A stretch of 64,000 bases of DNA from Septoria linicola (GCA_024114885.1 CP099426.1:2108001-2172000), one strand, 5' to 3'. Counted from the first letter of the stretch, positions 10,892-22,238 are shown. Program-made: numbers and translations. The notes: generated from the sequence alone by a model not told the origin.

Positions 10892-12310
10892 CTAGTAACC
10901 ATCCTTTCCTGCGATTACGCCATGTGCACCTCCGCCTTTCCCGAACATTTCTGAAAGACCATCGGCAATGTCAGATGGTCTCTCCCAACCAGCGAAGTGA
11001 CCGCCACTCTCATACAACTTCTGAAACACAATCGGTCCCATCGTGTGCCTCCAGGACTGCGGCATATTGGCAATTTCCACAGGAAAGTCGGCAATACCAA
11101 GCGGTACATCGATGTAACCCTGAATGACCGGAACTGGGATCTCGACTGCATCGTGCAAAGCTTCATAGTAGAAGAACGTCGATGCATCTGGTCCTGCTCG
11201 GGAGAAGACATAGATTGATACCCACAGACAAACCTCGTCTTCTGTGAATGGGTAGTTATCTGACCAATCTGAGAGCTTGTCCCACACCCAGGCGAGGAGT
11301 GCGACGGGTGAGTCCCGAAAGGCGTAGTTGATCGTTAGCGGGCGTGTAGATTGGATCGCGATGTAGCCGCGACCATCGCCCTAGGACCATATTAGCGAGT
11401 TCGGCCATGCAGGACATCGCCTAAGGTCTACTGACCATGCCGAACGGGTTCCATTGCTCAGCTCTAGCCATCTGAGCCTTCTCGCGTTCGCTGTACTCTG
11501 GCTGCGGTTCGGTACCGTTTGCGAACTCCTCTGGCATTGCCGCCCACGGCCAGTTGATATGGCAAGCTTTCACGTGCTGAGGATAGAGATGAGCGCAGGC
11601 TCTGGTGATGACCATTCCTGAGTCGCCTCCTTGTGTGGCGTATTGGTCGTAGCCAAGAGCAAGCATGACTTTGTGGCAAGCTTCAGCGTAGCAGCGAACG
11701 TTGAAGCCACGTTTGAGAGCTGGACCGGAAAAGCCGTAGTTTCTGGAGTCGTCAGCTTATGCCAAGTTGGATCACTTCAAGGACTGTCCACCCACGGCAA
11801 GCTTGGGGCTACGACGTGAAACGCTGGTCTTCCGTCTCCGCCCTTCAGCAAAGGCAGCATCTTGGTCACTTCGAGGAACGACCCAGGCCAGCCATGAACG
11901 AAAAGGAGCGGGATGGCATTCGCTACTTCGCTCTTCTGATGTAAGAAATGCATGTCAACTGCGCCATGGCCCTTGACATCGACTTGTACTTCATAATTCG
12001 GCAGCTCATTCAGCTTCTTCTCGTGGGCTCGCCTAGAATCCATTAGCATTTGTAAGGACCATGTTCTGAGTAGTTTCTCACCAGTCGAACTTGTTTCGCC
12101 AATGATCTACGAAGCGCTTGACATCGTTTCTGCACTGTGATCAATTCTGTACATGTTCTCAAAGCAGTCCATATTGACTGACACTTGCGCTCCATAAGTC
12201 GAGCCGCCGTTCTCAATCTCTTCTGGAAATTCGGCGTCTTCAAGCCTGCGTGACAGACGATCAAGCTTGGCTTGAGGCACATTGATGCTATACTTCTTGA
12301 CTTCTGCCAT
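10892..12310 (-). CDS. Epoxide hydrolase (EHN domain, alpha/beta-hydrolase fold)
   Basis: Five exons on the minus strand: 12310-12183, 12129-12082, 12032-11796, 11742-11436 and 11380-10892. Their phases agree at every junction and give 402 residues, the normal length for microsomal/juvenile-hormone-type epoxide hydrolases. The N-terminal EHN cap-lead (VKRFVDHWRNKFDWR, then LNELPNY) precedes the oxyanion motif HGWPGS (H105). The nucleophile is Asp178 in GGDSG, and the catalytic His368 lies in GGHFAGWE. The enzyme opens epoxides to vicinal diols via an alkyl-enzyme ester. Introns 1 and 4 start GTCAGT, unusual but in phase. It lies beside cyclase-family and EthD genes, which suggests a small catabolic or secondary-metabolite group. 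Confidence 0.88.
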
Positions 12311-13073
12311 GATATTAGTGTTGATGAGTGTAAAGATTGTTGTGTTCCTATGCGCAGTCTCAGACAACTAATTGTACGAGATTGCCGAGGACTGTAGTGC
12401 GGGCATGGCTGCACGAAGGCTAGCGTATAGTTCTCCGCCAGCTGAGCTTTGGTTGCACGATCGCACCACGCTCATCACATGAGCAACGAGTTGTGCACCC
12501 CGCAACTCGACTCGAAGCCAAATTGATGCCATGTGAGGTGAAAGATGGATTAGCGGTGCATTGTGCGACATGGATTCTTCGTAGTGGCCATCTCTAGTCG
12601 TACAGTCCTCTCAAGAGACTTCGCATTCAGTGAGCATTGCTTCGAATGCTCGACTGATCTTGCGCTCCGAGTTTGAGCGAAGTGACAATGCGCACAAGGT
12701 CCTGTAAGTACTGATCGTTGGCGAAAGCAACTTGGAGATTCCTGTGGCAAATGAAACGACTGCACAGCTCGTGAGCAGGGCCAACATGAAGCCCGATCAA
12801 GAGCTCGAGATGCTGCGCCAGACATTTGACCTTTGACTGATCACGTATACAGAGGAAGATTCGAATTATTGAGGTAGACGAGCCGCCCGACCCCCCTGCT
12901 GACGGGGAGAGTAGAGGAGTTTTGTGTACGGAGTACTATTACATGCGCAATGTATAAAGTGATCTTGGCGCCCTTCTCGCGACCATTTCGTGTACCAGGT
13001 CGGTCCACTTCTCTTCTCACACTGACATGGACTACATCAGTTTCATCGAGAAGTCCATCTCATTCTCCGAACT
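12311..13073. other. Intergenic region, no feature recognised
   Basis: Upstream of the epoxide hydrolase and downstream of the small secreted protein. Minus-strand frames here have no domain or splice support. A short run of C/G homopolymers lies near 12885-12905. Confidence 0.45.
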
Positions 13074-13678
13074 CTACACGTATGGAGTATAGCCTCGGGG
13101 TCTCGCCCTCGAGACCGGCAGTCTGAAAGGCCCAGCCTCAGCTGGTATGCCACAGTCTCCAGACGCGTGCTGCGACGGAAAATGCTCGATCGGGTTGATA
13201 TCACAAGTGAATTGGCTGGTTCCATTGTTGAAACTCCGGAAAGCGGTAATGCTAGGCAATGAAGTCAGTTTCGCATTCGGAACATCGCAAGACAGTCATC
13301 ATACCTCGAGCCTCGACCTAGGTCCTGCTTCACGGAAACAGAAAAGTTGCCGATCGAAAAGTATGGGTATAGCTGGAACTGAAAGGCGCTGTTCCCATCG
13401 TACGCTCCTTCTTCTGAGTCGCAATTGATCCACTGACCAGTTGGGACATTGACACTATAGGCTTCGAGGCGTGTCCAGCCATTGTCGCCCCAGCTCTTCG
13501 AACACCATGCAGAGGAAGATTTTCCGGAATTATCGGACTTGACCTCGAAGTTGACGTAGTAGAAATTTGTGGAGCCACTGCCAATGGGTTGGTGCGTCGT
13601 AAGGGATGGTATGACGAATGGACTGTAGGCGGCCACGACACCGACAGATACCGCGAGCGCAGCGAAGAGGACTCTCAT
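13074..13678 (-). CDS. Small secreted four-cysteine protein (effector-like candidate)
   Basis: Exon 1 is 13678-13305 and exon 2 is 13251-13074, with a 53-nt intron (GTATGA...CTAG, phase 2). Together they give 183 residues. Residues 1-17 are a signal peptide (MRVLFAALAVSVGVVAAYS). The mature part has four cysteines (AWCSK, WINCDS, FTCDIN, GDCGIP) and alternating aromatic/hydrophobic stretches (FYYVNFEV, FQFQLYPYF) that suggest a beta-rich fold. Spacing is loosely like the Alt a 1/AA1-like family of fungal secreted proteins, but I cannot confirm membership. The C-terminal tail after the last cysteine is basic and Pro-rich. Without the intron the frame would end at residue 137, short of the last two cysteines. 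Confidence 0.72.
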
Positions 13679-14244
13679 GGCTGCTTGATCACGCAGGCGT
13701 GTGCAATATTGGACGAAGAGCTGCTCAGCATGGATGCAGCTTTGGACTGGACATGCTCTTAATATGCCTTGTCAGACCGCCAGGCTTGATTATAGCTGCA
13801 TGACCTGTCGACTAAGCGACGCGCTACAATTGCCATTGGACTGACATGTACAGCACGCTAGCGGCATGGAAATCCATTTTAGTGTTGTTGTATTGCAGGC
13901 ACGTTGCACAGGATCGATCACACCCTCGCGGGGTGAGCGAGCGCTATATCCAATGGACTCCAGAGTTCACGTTCCACAACGCCTTCAGAGCCATCCGCTC
14001 GATACTTGGCAGCGCGGGTTCTATTTTCTGGCGCCCCGACACCCTCCAGAGAACAATTACATATCGTGCTATCGAGACTAAAGCTGGACACCCGAATGAC
14101 ATCCTTGAACCTGTAATGGAGTGGCGTTGTCTCCGTCGCCGGGTCAGATAGCGGCAGCAGAAGAGGCACGCAGATGATCTCGCTTGCGATCCAAGCAAGG
14201 AGAGACTACCACGCGATCGCTTCGCAGATGCGCGATGTTGTCAT
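13679..14244. other. Intergenic region, no feature recognised
   Basis: Lies between two minus-strand genes. Short frames on both strands show no supporting feature. Confidence 0.4.
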
Positions 14245-15331
14245 TCAAAAGATTGCCGTGCCGTTCACGTGTGAGGACACTCCACGTACCACATTAGCAG
14301 GGGCGCTCGTGAAGAAGAACGTCCATCGCTTGTTCTTCTTGGCAAGCTCTGCGACCTTTTCGAGATCGATCATCTCTCCCAGCGGCATGCCCCAGCAAGC
14401 CAAGATGTATGCATGTAAACCTGAGCCGTCATGCGGAGGTGGGAACTTCTCGAAGGCCGGAGCGTCACCACCAACTGCAGAGAAGTAGCAGTCATGCAGC
14501 CAGTCGCGGACTTTCTCTTCTTGGCTAACCCCAGCCCAGATTTGGACTTTGTCCTCGTCGCCGCCCTCCATCGAGAATTCCCGAAGTCCGATGGCAGTAT
14601 TCTGCTCTGCCGAACGAGAATAGTAGTCTTCAGTAAACCCGGAGCGAATAAACAGAAGGTCGCCGATCTGAATATCGCCACCCTGGGCTGCTGGGCGGAT
14701 ATCAATACCTTGATGCTTTCCCACGGCCACCAAGTCGTCGTACGTGATGGCATGTTTCGACGCCGAGTCGTACTTGATACCCTGCTCAGAGGCCCAGGCG
14801 CGATAATCAAGCAAGACTGGACACTGTTCAGCTACTTGTCATTGTTCAGGGAGCCACTACGATCTTACCTCCACGCCCAGCTATGCCATGCTGCGACCAA
14901 TAATGTATACTGGCCTTCTCATTTGGCTCTGGACCATCTATGTCGCTGCCTTTGGTCCATCCATAGAAGTATCCTGACTCATGAGCGACATGTCTCATTC
15001 CATCCCATTGAGTACCACTCTGCGTGTTCAGAGAATAAACATCATCATAGGCCAGGTCTTTTCGAAGTGGTTTGATCTCATGCTGGAACTTTTGTCTTCC
15101 GAAAGCTGGCTGCTCAGGAACGTGAAGAGGCAAGTCAGTTCTTGCCATCTCGCCGGTTCGTATCTCGGCCGAAGCAGCTTTGACACGTGCCGGTGTGAGA
15201 AGATTTATGCGTCCAAGATAGTCACCTTCACCCCAAAACCAAGCAGCATATTTTGGCGCACCAGGAATCTTAGGCAGGTCATGGATTGTAGGAAAAGAGG
15301 CTGAGTCCGGGTTCCAGGTCTCTGATGCCAT
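14245..15331 (-). CDS. Cyclase-family (kynurenine-formamidase-like) metal-dependent hydrolase
   Basis: Exons 15331-14869 and 14816-14245 flank a 52-nt intron (GTAAGA...CCAG, phase 1) and give 344 residues. The only ATG is at 15331. The metal-site region is LNTQSGTQWDGMRHVAHESG, the fungal version of the HxGTHxDxPxH motif of the cyclase superfamily. The second exon has GDLLFIRSGF and a C-terminal NVVRGVSSHVNGTAIF typical of the fungal branch. Bacterial members hydrolyse N-formylkynurenine or related amides/enols. The fungal substrate is unknown. The gene sits between the small secreted protein and the EthD gene, all within 5 kb of the epoxide hydrolase. Confidence 0.85.
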
Positions 15332-15783
15332 CACGGCCGATGCGTAGCGCACAGCAGTCTGAAACTGCTGTATATAAATAGCCAGTAGTTTCTATGGTGA
15401 TCAGTTGGTAGCCGAGCCCACGTACTGTATTAAGAAGCAGATAGGCAACTGATGGAAGAGGAACTCAAACTTTATTGTTGCAATCAACGCTCAAGTAAGC
15501 TTCTATACACTGTGTCAGCGTCTGCTTATGAACACGTACCGATGTGGTGTGTTGTCAAGCTGAGCTCACGACCCACAGCATAGCCGAGGACGGAAACACT
15601 CGTGGAGTGGAGAAAGTCTCCGATCAGTAGCTTTGAAGCCACAGGCAACAAGTGTTGCGTAGCTACTGCTGACTAGCGAGCGCGAGCTTGTATTGTACTC
15701 CTCAAGGTACAAATATGGTCGGTACTGGATCGCTGTCGTGTCCTGCACACAGAGCAACCATACATCACACCTGATAATTTATC
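15332..15783. promoter_or_regulatory. Shared divergent promoter region (cyclase / EthD)
   Basis: A 450-bp spacer separates the divergent starts of the cyclase-family gene and the EthD-domain gene, so the two could be co-regulated. No specific operator was recognised. Confidence 0.4.
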
Positions 15784-16116
15784 ATGGCCAGTAACGACAA
15801 CAGTCCCGGAGCATACATCTATGTCTCCTACCCAAGAACCAAAGACACCAGGTTCGATTCGGAATACTATCTCAAGACGCACATGGCGATTGTCGACAAG
15901 CACTGGCGTGCATTTGGCTTGAAATCTTGGACAGTCGTTGAGTTTCCCGAAGGCGATCCGAGCGGCCTCCATACACAAGGTATCCTGCTCTTCGACACTT
16001 TCGAGCAGTTTGAGAAGGCCATCGAGGCCAATATTCCAGAAGTGATGACAGACTTGCCCAACTACTCGAATGTGATGCCTGTGAGGTATTATGGAAAGGT
16101 GGTCGAGCGAGGATGA
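15784..16116 (+). CDS. EthD-domain protein
   Basis: Intronless, 110 residues, full length for a single EthD (dimeric ferredoxin-like) domain. It opens with YIYVSYP, then FDSEYYLKTHM with the conserved His of this family, then WTVVEFPEGD and a C-terminal NVMPVRYYGKVV strand. EthD-like proteins are small dimers found with oxidative or polyketide-processing enzymes, where some act as cyclases or decarboxylases; others have no proven activity. The start ATG follows directly on the divergent promoter. Proximity to epoxide hydrolase and cyclase-family genes is the main hint for a shared pathway. Confidence 0.85.
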   Translation: MASNDNSPGAYIYVSYPRTKDTRFDSEYYLKTHMAIVDKHWRAFGLKSWTVVEFPEGDPSGLHTQGILLFDTFEQFEKAIEANIPEVMTDLPNYSNVMPVRYYGKVVERG

Positions 16117-16445
16117 TCGTCGTTCGAACCACAATTTTGACCTGTGTGAGGGGCTCTGGCGTTTGAGCCATGCATCGCAAGACGAGTGATAGATACATAC
16201 GGCTTTCCAGAACTTTCGAAGCAATATCAAGTCAGCAATACTGTAGCCTGGTCTTTTGCAGTTGCACAGAGCTTCCAGGGCGCCCTGCGGCATAACCTCG
16301 GAAGAGAATAGAGCTAGCGTGCCAAGCAGAGTTCGGTGCTCCGCGAGACTTCCTTTCCGCTCTGCCTCCATACCATTCTTCCGTGTGCCAGACATGCCTC
16401 TCATCTTCGCCCTAGCAATAGACGATCGTTCAATCATCCCGAAGC
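16117..16445. other. Intergenic region, no feature recognised
   Basis: About 330 bp with nothing supported beyond the 3' end of the EthD gene and the presumed promoter of the next gene. Confidence 0.4.
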
Positions 16446-17132
16446 ATGGTGATACGAATCTATTGCAGTGGAGATTGCCTTAGTTGTGCGAAGTGTTATA
16501 TGCCGTTTTCTGCTGACAGCCATGTTTCAATACACATGACCTCCACGTTTGCAGGTCCTACAACGGCCAGCATCTTCATCAATAGGTCCGATTTATGGGA
16601 TCACTCGGAAGCTCGAGCTGGTGCCGCATACGATGTTGGAAGACTGACACTTAGCAATGGAACAGATATGGATCATTATCTGCAGAGTGTTCAGGATCTG
16701 GCTTGCGTAATGCGAGACGAGCCCAGGGCACTTAAGGTGCGAGCTCTCAGAGATGAGCTGCGAGAACATGTCAACAAGTCGATGGCGGAACTTGAGCTTC
16801 TCGAGCCTCTAGCTCACCTGCCGGGCAGTCGTCATTGGGCAGTTCACCACGAAGCTACATTTCAGTGGGCGCTGTTCAACGTCACGAGACCTTGTGGTGG
16901 CGATGCGTGGTGCAAAGAAGACTATTACCATCCAGCGGTTCTCCGAGCGGCCAGAGCATGGGCTGCATCTTGTCAAGTTCCAGGTGCCGGAGGCATGCTG
17001 ATGAAGAACCACTATCTCGAAGCCAAGGCTCTCGAAAACGAGCGTAATATGTACATCGACTGGTATAAAATCAGGGTCGAACACGCGAGGAAGCGCGCAG
17101 AGTGGTTCCTAGAACGCGCTGCCAGACGGTGA
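16446..17132 (+). CDS. Hypothetical protein, unknown function
   Basis: An intronless frame of 228 codons beginning with ATG; a second in-frame ATG at 16500 and a third at 16536 are possible starts. The protein is mostly helical and soluble by composition, with an acidic/basic C-terminal helix (KIRVEHARKRAEWFLERAARR). There is a cluster of four cysteines in the second half. I do not recognise a family. The composition is clearly protein-like (few rare runs, balanced hydrophobics), so a real gene is likelier than chance. Confidence 0.55.
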   Translation: MVIRIYCSGDCLSCAKCYMPFSADSHVSIHMTSTFAGPTTASIFINRSDLWDHSEARAGAAYDVGRLTLSNGTDMDHYLQSVQDLACVMRDEPRALKVRALRDELREHVNKSMAELELLEPLAHLPGSRHWAVHHEATFQWALFNVTRPCGGDAWCKEDYYHPAVLRAARAWAASCQVPGAGGMLMKNHYLEAKALENERNMYIDWYKIRVEHARKRAEWFLERAARR

Positions 17133-17660
17133 TTGGCAGTCCGGGCCCGGAACTGCTCACGGATGAGTACTGCGTGGGCCGAGAGGATTACTTAGTCCTT
17201 CCAGAGGACTTTAAGTCTCGGGTGGGGTTTGCGTACATCTAGAAGAAGATTGGTACAAATGCTCAGTGAGGGAATATGTGGTGAAGTAGCAGCAGAGTGG
17301 AGCAGCGGAAGATCCAGCTGGCAATGTCCTAGAACACCGAGATAGATGTATGCTTGAGCTGAGAGGAGGCCTCGACAGGGATGACGGGCTAGCCGTCCTT
17401 CTTTGTGTAGGATGTGTTTTGTGATGGGGAGAGGGCAGATAGAGAGTGCGAGGCGAGACTTCCTCAATAGAACGATTGCTTGAGCTTTGCGCCGTGAAGG
17501 TCGCAGTAGAGTAGAGGAGTCAGACTTGGGTAGTATAGTCAAAACCTGATCGTCATGGAGGTTTCGGCTTCGGCTCTGGCTCTTGATCCTCTTCGTACAT
17601 TGTTCATTTTTAGCTGCAGTCCACTGGCATCTATTCTCGTATGCCTGGTCAATTCGCCTC
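17133..17660. other. Intergenic region between convergent genes
   Basis: A minus-strand frame crosses it but has no domain or composition support. Nothing else was seen. Confidence 0.4.
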
Positions 17661-20600
17661 TTACTGATAGACATAAACCATCCCCTTCCGATCCGCACTC
17701 AGCACCATTCCAAACGGCCTCTCCAGCATCCTCACAGCCGTAATCATATCCAAATGTCCACTTATAAGATTCTGACTCGCCAGTCTGATCGTCTCATACC
17801 TATTCGCCGGCTTGCCATTACCAGCAGAAGGACCAGGCTTCTTCGCTGGGCTGGTCACACTCGCGCTGACGCCTGCTGCATCAGGGACTTTCTCGGACAG
17901 GACACGACAGTCCATGCCAAGTTGACTGAAAGTGTATACTGGCTTTTCGTCTGGTGTGCCGCCGGAGACGAGACGGCAGCCTTCGAGGCGGTCAGTGTCC
18001 CAGAAGCGGACTTTGCCGTCGGGGCCACCGGTGATGGCATAGGAGTGTTGGGTCTCGGGGTCCTTGGCTGATGGCTGCGCGCCAATGTATGTCACAGTGT
18101 GGAGAACGGGATCGTTGGTGCTTTCAGTGCCGCCAACTCTGCCTAGAAGTCCTTCGGCTTTTTCGTCATCCATGTTCTTGAGCTCGTAATTGCGGATGTT
18201 GCTCTTCTCCTCCATGCCGGGAAAGGAAGGGCGAATTACTTCCAGACATATCCCCTTCTCGGCGTCCCAGACGGAAATCTCACCAGGAGCAGTACCTCCC
18301 GTGACACAGAACCTATTCCGTTTGGAGGATCGCCGACTGGGATGAAGTTGTAGACAAGTGATTGGAGCAGCATTAGCGAACGTCCATGAGCGTAGTCTGC
18401 AGTGAAAGCGCATATCCCAAAGGTCGAGGACACCAAGAGTGGTGCCAACAAGAAGCCAATCGTGTTTCCGTCCCATGCACAGCGAAGTCGGCGTGCCGTG
18501 GTGTGCTGGGTTCTGGAGGTCGAAGATGATGGACATGTATCGTAGGTCAACTGCAAGGATGCGGCCAAGATTCGTGACAAGCACCAACGTGCTGACAGAC
18601 TCGCCTCGGAAGTGCTCAGAACAGACAGCATGTTCTCCTGCTGGGCTGGTCGTCGGTATCTGCCAATCTCTGATGATGCGAAGTTTTCCATATCTGGTGC
18701 CTTTGTCCTGAGACTCGACTACGTCGACTCTTACCACATGCACTGAGCCATCGGAGCCTGTGCATACGAAAGAGTGAGTAGCCTCTATGAAGCATAGGCC
18801 CGTGATAGTGACGCCTGGTTCGAGCTTGTAGGACTGGCGAGAGCGATACGTGACGTTCCTTTCGAGACGGGAAGAGTCCCAGACTTTGACTGAGCCATCA
18901 TCTGATGCAGTAAGAAAGAATACGTGGTCCGGAGAGACGGCAATGTGTGTGACTTTTGCTGTGTGTTCGCCAAGTGCAGCCACAAGCCTGCCCTGCGGTC
19001 TCCATGGGCCACTCGTTGCATGATTGACATTCGTAGGAATGACAGTATTGACCGGCTGGACAAATGGCCCAAAGTCTGCTACATCGATGGGAAAGTTGTC
19101 CACATACACTGCATCAAGAAGTTTGAGCACTGTGGGATCGTTGCCCGTGTAGTTGTGACCAGGTCGCTGGCTCGATGTCCGCGCAAGTGCTTTTCGTCGA
19201 TCTACTTGGCCAGGCACTGGTGAGGGCTTCCTGCTTTCCGAGCGTGGCCGATCGAGCTTGCCCTGTGCTACTGCTTCATTTGTTGCTACCGCAGGTTGTG
19301 CTTTGCCAGTGCCACCAAGCAGCCCCGCAGCATTGCCTTTCTGTCGCAATGCCTGGTCCACGTTGCCCAGTAGACCGATGCCAGAGTTTGGTGAAGACGA
19401 GAGACTGTCTGACTTGTTGTGTCGCAAGCCGCTAAGCCGGCGAGTCGCTTCGGGAATGGCTATCGCTGGCTGCGATGGACCGTCAACGCCACTGGCTTCT
19501 ACAGAACTGCTTTCAGTATTGTTGGTCCGTCTTGCTTCGACCTTGGATGCTTCTTCGATCGCCTCGGCGATAGTCCTGTTCTGCTTCTCGACCCGTTGCT
19601 CGTATGCTGTCAAGTTGGTGTCAAATATGACAGTTTGCGGCTGTATCTTCAGACCCGACAGACTCACCATCTGGTCAAAGATAGCCTCCTTCTCGTCTGA
19701 GTCGCATCGTTTTGAGCGCTGTGCTGACCTCCAAAGATACTCACGGAATGCCAGTATCTTCATCTCATCTTCCAGTTTCATGCCAGCATTGCGAAGACGG
19801 CCGAGCCACTGCTCGTCCTCATCTGTCTTGGGCACCTTCGCCAGAGCCTTAGGACCTAGATCAGCTACAGAAGACTGCGGAGGCATCTGTCCAGTAGCAG
19901 AGTATGAGAGCTGCTTCGACTCTCGAGCAGTCTTCCAAAATGCGCTCCTCTCCACCTTACCTGCCCATTGTGCAGCAAGATCAAGCACTGTTCTAGGCAA
20001 TGGCTTCTTTAGTGCGTCCAGCAACTCCGATTCGCTTAGAGTAGCAATTGGCACTTTCAGATATGGCTGGATCAGAGGTGCAACCAGTATGCGCACATCA
20101 GCCAGGGACAAGTATGTAGTCGCTGCGGAGATAAAGTGAGATGCAGCCTCCTTGATCCAGATATTGGGATGCATTTCGAATCGAGCGACGGTATCGATGA
20201 GTTCCCAAGTCTTCGCCCGTTGCAGCAGCCCAATTTCTGCCATGGTGGCCAGAGACCGAAGAGCTTGCTCGACTACAAATTCCTGAGGATCAGTCAAAGC
20301 TTGCAGCATCAGAGGCAACACAAAGTTCTCCACGTTGGCGCCTCCAATGTACACAGCGATGCCGACTATAGTCTTGAAGAAGGCGCACTTCAAAAGCCAG
20401 TCCTGGTCATTAAGATATGTGTTGAGATGACTGAGGATGACATCTGCCGATCTCGCTTCGCCGAAGAACACGCATAGACTGGACACGGAAGTTAAGAACG
20501 CCCGTCTAACAGCATTGTCGGTGTCGGTCAGGAAGACCTTGGTTTGTGCTTCAAACTGATCGAGCATGTCTGTCCGCGTAGAGTCGAAGGCCTCGGCGTT

Positions 20601-22238
20601 GGCGATATTCTCAGCACCCAGATCGTCTCTACCGCCCGAGGATAGAGTTCCTTCTGCTCGAAGCGCCTGCATGACATCCAAAAATCGCGATGCTGTTTCT
20701 GCGAGGCTAGCCAAGCACGCAGCATACGTCGCTCTCACAAGTGCATTTTGAGCAAAACCCTTGCTTTTGACAAAGGACTGTAGCTTTGGGAAAATGTACT
20801 GCGTGAAGAGGTACGAGTTGACAGGACTTACCACTTTGACCAATGCCAAGAGCTGAGTCATGGTTCTCAGTACTGCCGCCAGCACCATTTCGTTTGGATC
20901 TTCCAGCAATGGCATGATGTAGGGCAGGATTCGGTCAAGCTTTGCCTCATCGGGCAGATGCTCAGCAAACGCCAGGAGAAGCTCACAGGCTCGCAGCTTT
21001 GTGGCAGCCCGTGCAGAGCTTCGCATTGAGGCTGCGATGACGTTAAGCAGGATGAACGTGCCATTTTCGGCAGCACTAATGTCAGCGGCATGAGCAGCGT
21101 GCCTGCTATTCGGTAGATCTATCTGCAGCGGAAAGAGCCCTCGCACGCGCGTCGGTTGTGGTGCCGTCAGTTCAGGTGGTTTCGCGTCTTGATAGCCTAA
21201 AGACGCGGACAGCATCTCAAAGTCTTCGTAGATTCGATCGATTCGATCGTCAGCCTCGCCGCTGTTGACGTCGCTGGGCGTCACTGCTTTGCGTCCAGAG
21301 CTGGGGTCCGTGATCTCTTGTAGCAAGGTGTGAAAGTGGTTGTAGAAGTAACCTGGGAACACCTTCTCCTTATACTCCTCGAGGTAATCGTTCGCGTGCC
21401 AGCGATCTGATGGATCGAGCTTGATCATGCTGGTAATCATGGAGCGTACATGGTCGTCGTCAATCTTATTAAGTAGTGCGACAGTCGGATCATACTCGCC
21501 ACGCTTGTATCGATACATCTGGCTCAAGGTGAAGGTTGGCGTTTCAGTGAACAGTTCCGCTAGTACACAGCCCAGGCTGAAGACATCCATGTTCCATTGC
21601 ACCAGGTCGCCCTCTTGTGGCCGTTCACCAGGCATGAAGAAGCGTTCGGGGGCAAGGTTGCATATGCGTCGGCCGGAAGTGTCGTAGTAGAATGTGAAGT
21701 CTGCTGGGTTGTCTTCAGGCAGGTAGACAGGTTTGAAGGAGGACGCGAAATCGGTCAGGTACACCCAGCCCCAGGACGTGACCAGTACGTTCTCGGACTT
21801 GATGTCTCCATGGTAGACTCCTCGGTCGTGGCAGTCTTTGACGGCGCAGAGAAGTTGGTAGGCGATCCACTTCTTCTCGATGTCTTCGAGGAATGGTCGG
21901 ATGCTGATGCGATCGTACAGTGAAGTGTGAATGAACTGCCGGACTAGCACACCAATTGTGGACGTCTCTCGTATTCTGGCATATGGAAGAACATTGGGGA
22001 TGTCTCTGAGCAGCTTTCGTTCTTGCTTCAAGGCTTGGGCGTACTTCTGGAATGACACTTTCGGGTCGATTTTGGTGCACACCTTGGCCACAACGACGCC
22101 ATTGAGATGTCGAGCTCGGACGCTGCGGAGGAAGCGTGCTCCACCGAGGGACTTCTCGTACGTGAGGTCTGATAGCTCTGAAGTCTCGATTGTGCTGGGA
22201 CCGGCCGGCAGCGTTATCGACGAGTTTCCTTGGCCCAT
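17661..22238 (-). CDS. VPS15: VPS15-type regulatory protein kinase of the Vps34 PI3-kinase complex
   Basis: A single 4.6-kb exon; the only ATG near the start, 22238, gives MGQGNSS, a textbook N-myristoylation site as in yeast Vps15. The 1,525 residues carry the family's three-part layout: an N-terminal atypical kinase (about 25-320), with YHGDIKSEN replacing HRD and YLTDFASSFKP as activation segment; HEAT repeats (about 390-690); and C-terminal WD40 repeats (about 1090-1525, e.g. HTAKVTHIAVSPDHVF). A polar linker of about 200 residues separates HEAT and WD40. The protein anchors Vps34 at endosome and autophagosome membranes and is needed for vacuolar sorting and autophagy. It is divergent from GMP synthase with 357 bp between start codons. 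Confidence 0.95.
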   Translation of the reverse strand: MGQGNSSITLPAGPSTIETSELSDLTYEKSLGGARFLRSVRARHLNGVVVAKVCTKIDPKVSFQKYAQALKQERKLLRDIPNVLPYARIRETSTIGVLVRQFIHTSLYDRISIRPFLEDIEKKWIAYQLLCAVKDCHDRGVYHGDIKSENVLVTSWGWVYLTDFASSFKPVYLPEDNPADFTFYYDTSGRRICNLAPERFFMPGERPQEGDLVQWNMDVFSLGCVLAELFTETPTFTLSQMYRYKRGEYDPTVALLNKIDDDHVRSMITSMIKLDPSDRWHANDYLEEYKEKVFPGYFYNHFHTLLQEITDPSSGRKAVTPSDVNSGEADDRIDRIYEDFEMLSASLGYQDAKPPELTAPQPTRVRGLFPLQIDLPNSRHAAHAADISAAENGTFILLNVIAASMRSSARAATKLRACELLLAFAEHLPDEAKLDRILPYIMPLLEDPNEMVLAAVLRTMTQLLALVKVVSPVNSYLFTQYIFPKLQSFVKSKGFAQNALVRATYAACLASLAETASRFLDVMQALRAEGTLSSGGRDDLGAENIANAEAFDSTRTDMLDQFEAQTKVFLTDTDNAVRRAFLTSVSSLCVFFGEARSADVILSHLNTYLNDQDWLLKCAFFKTIVGIAVYIGGANVENFVLPLMLQALTDPQEFVVEQALRSLATMAEIGLLQRAKTWELIDTVARFEMHPNIWIKEAASHFISAATTYLSLADVRILVAPLIQPYLKVPIATLSESELLDALKKPLPRTVLDLAAQWAGKVERSAFWKTARESKQLSYSATGQMPPQSSVADLGPKALAKVPKTDEDEQWLGRLRNAGMKLEDEMKILAFREYLWRSAQRSKRCDSDEKEAIFDQMVSLSGLKIQPQTVIFDTNLTAYEQRVEKQNRTIAEAIEEASKVEARRTNNTESSSVEASGVDGPSQPAIAIPEATRRLSGLRHNKSDSLSSSPNSGIGLLGNVDQALRQKGNAAGLLGGTGKAQPAVATNEAVAQGKLDRPRSESRKPSPVPGQVDRRKALARTSSQRPGHNYTGNDPTVLKLLDAVYVDNFPIDVADFGPFVQPVNTVIPTNVNHATSGPWRPQGRLVAALGEHTAKVTHIAVSPDHVFFLTASDDGSVKVWDSSRLERNVTYRSRQSYKLEPGVTITGLCFIEATHSFVCTGSDGSVHVVRVDVVESQDKGTRYGKLRIIRDWQIPTTSPAGEHAVCSEHFRGESVSTLVLVTNLGRILAVDLRYMSIIFDLQNPAHHGTPTSLCMGRKHDWLLVGTTLGVLDLWDMRFHCRLRSWTFANAAPITCLQLHPSRRSSKRNRFCVTGGTAPGEISVWDAEKGICLEVIRPSFPGMEEKSNIRNYELKNMDDEKAEGLLGRVGGTESTNDPVLHTVTYIGAQPSAKDPETQHSYAITGGPDGKVRFWDTDRLEGCRLVSGGTPDEKPVYTFSQLGMDCRVLSEKVPDAAGVSASVTSPAKKPGPSAGNGKPANRYETIRLASQNLISGHLDMITAVRMLERPFGMVLSADRKGMVYVYQ

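Noticed and set aside
19258..20139. 293-codon plus-strand frame opposite VPS15
   Set aside because: Antisense shadow of the HEAT/linker region, no recognisable domain.
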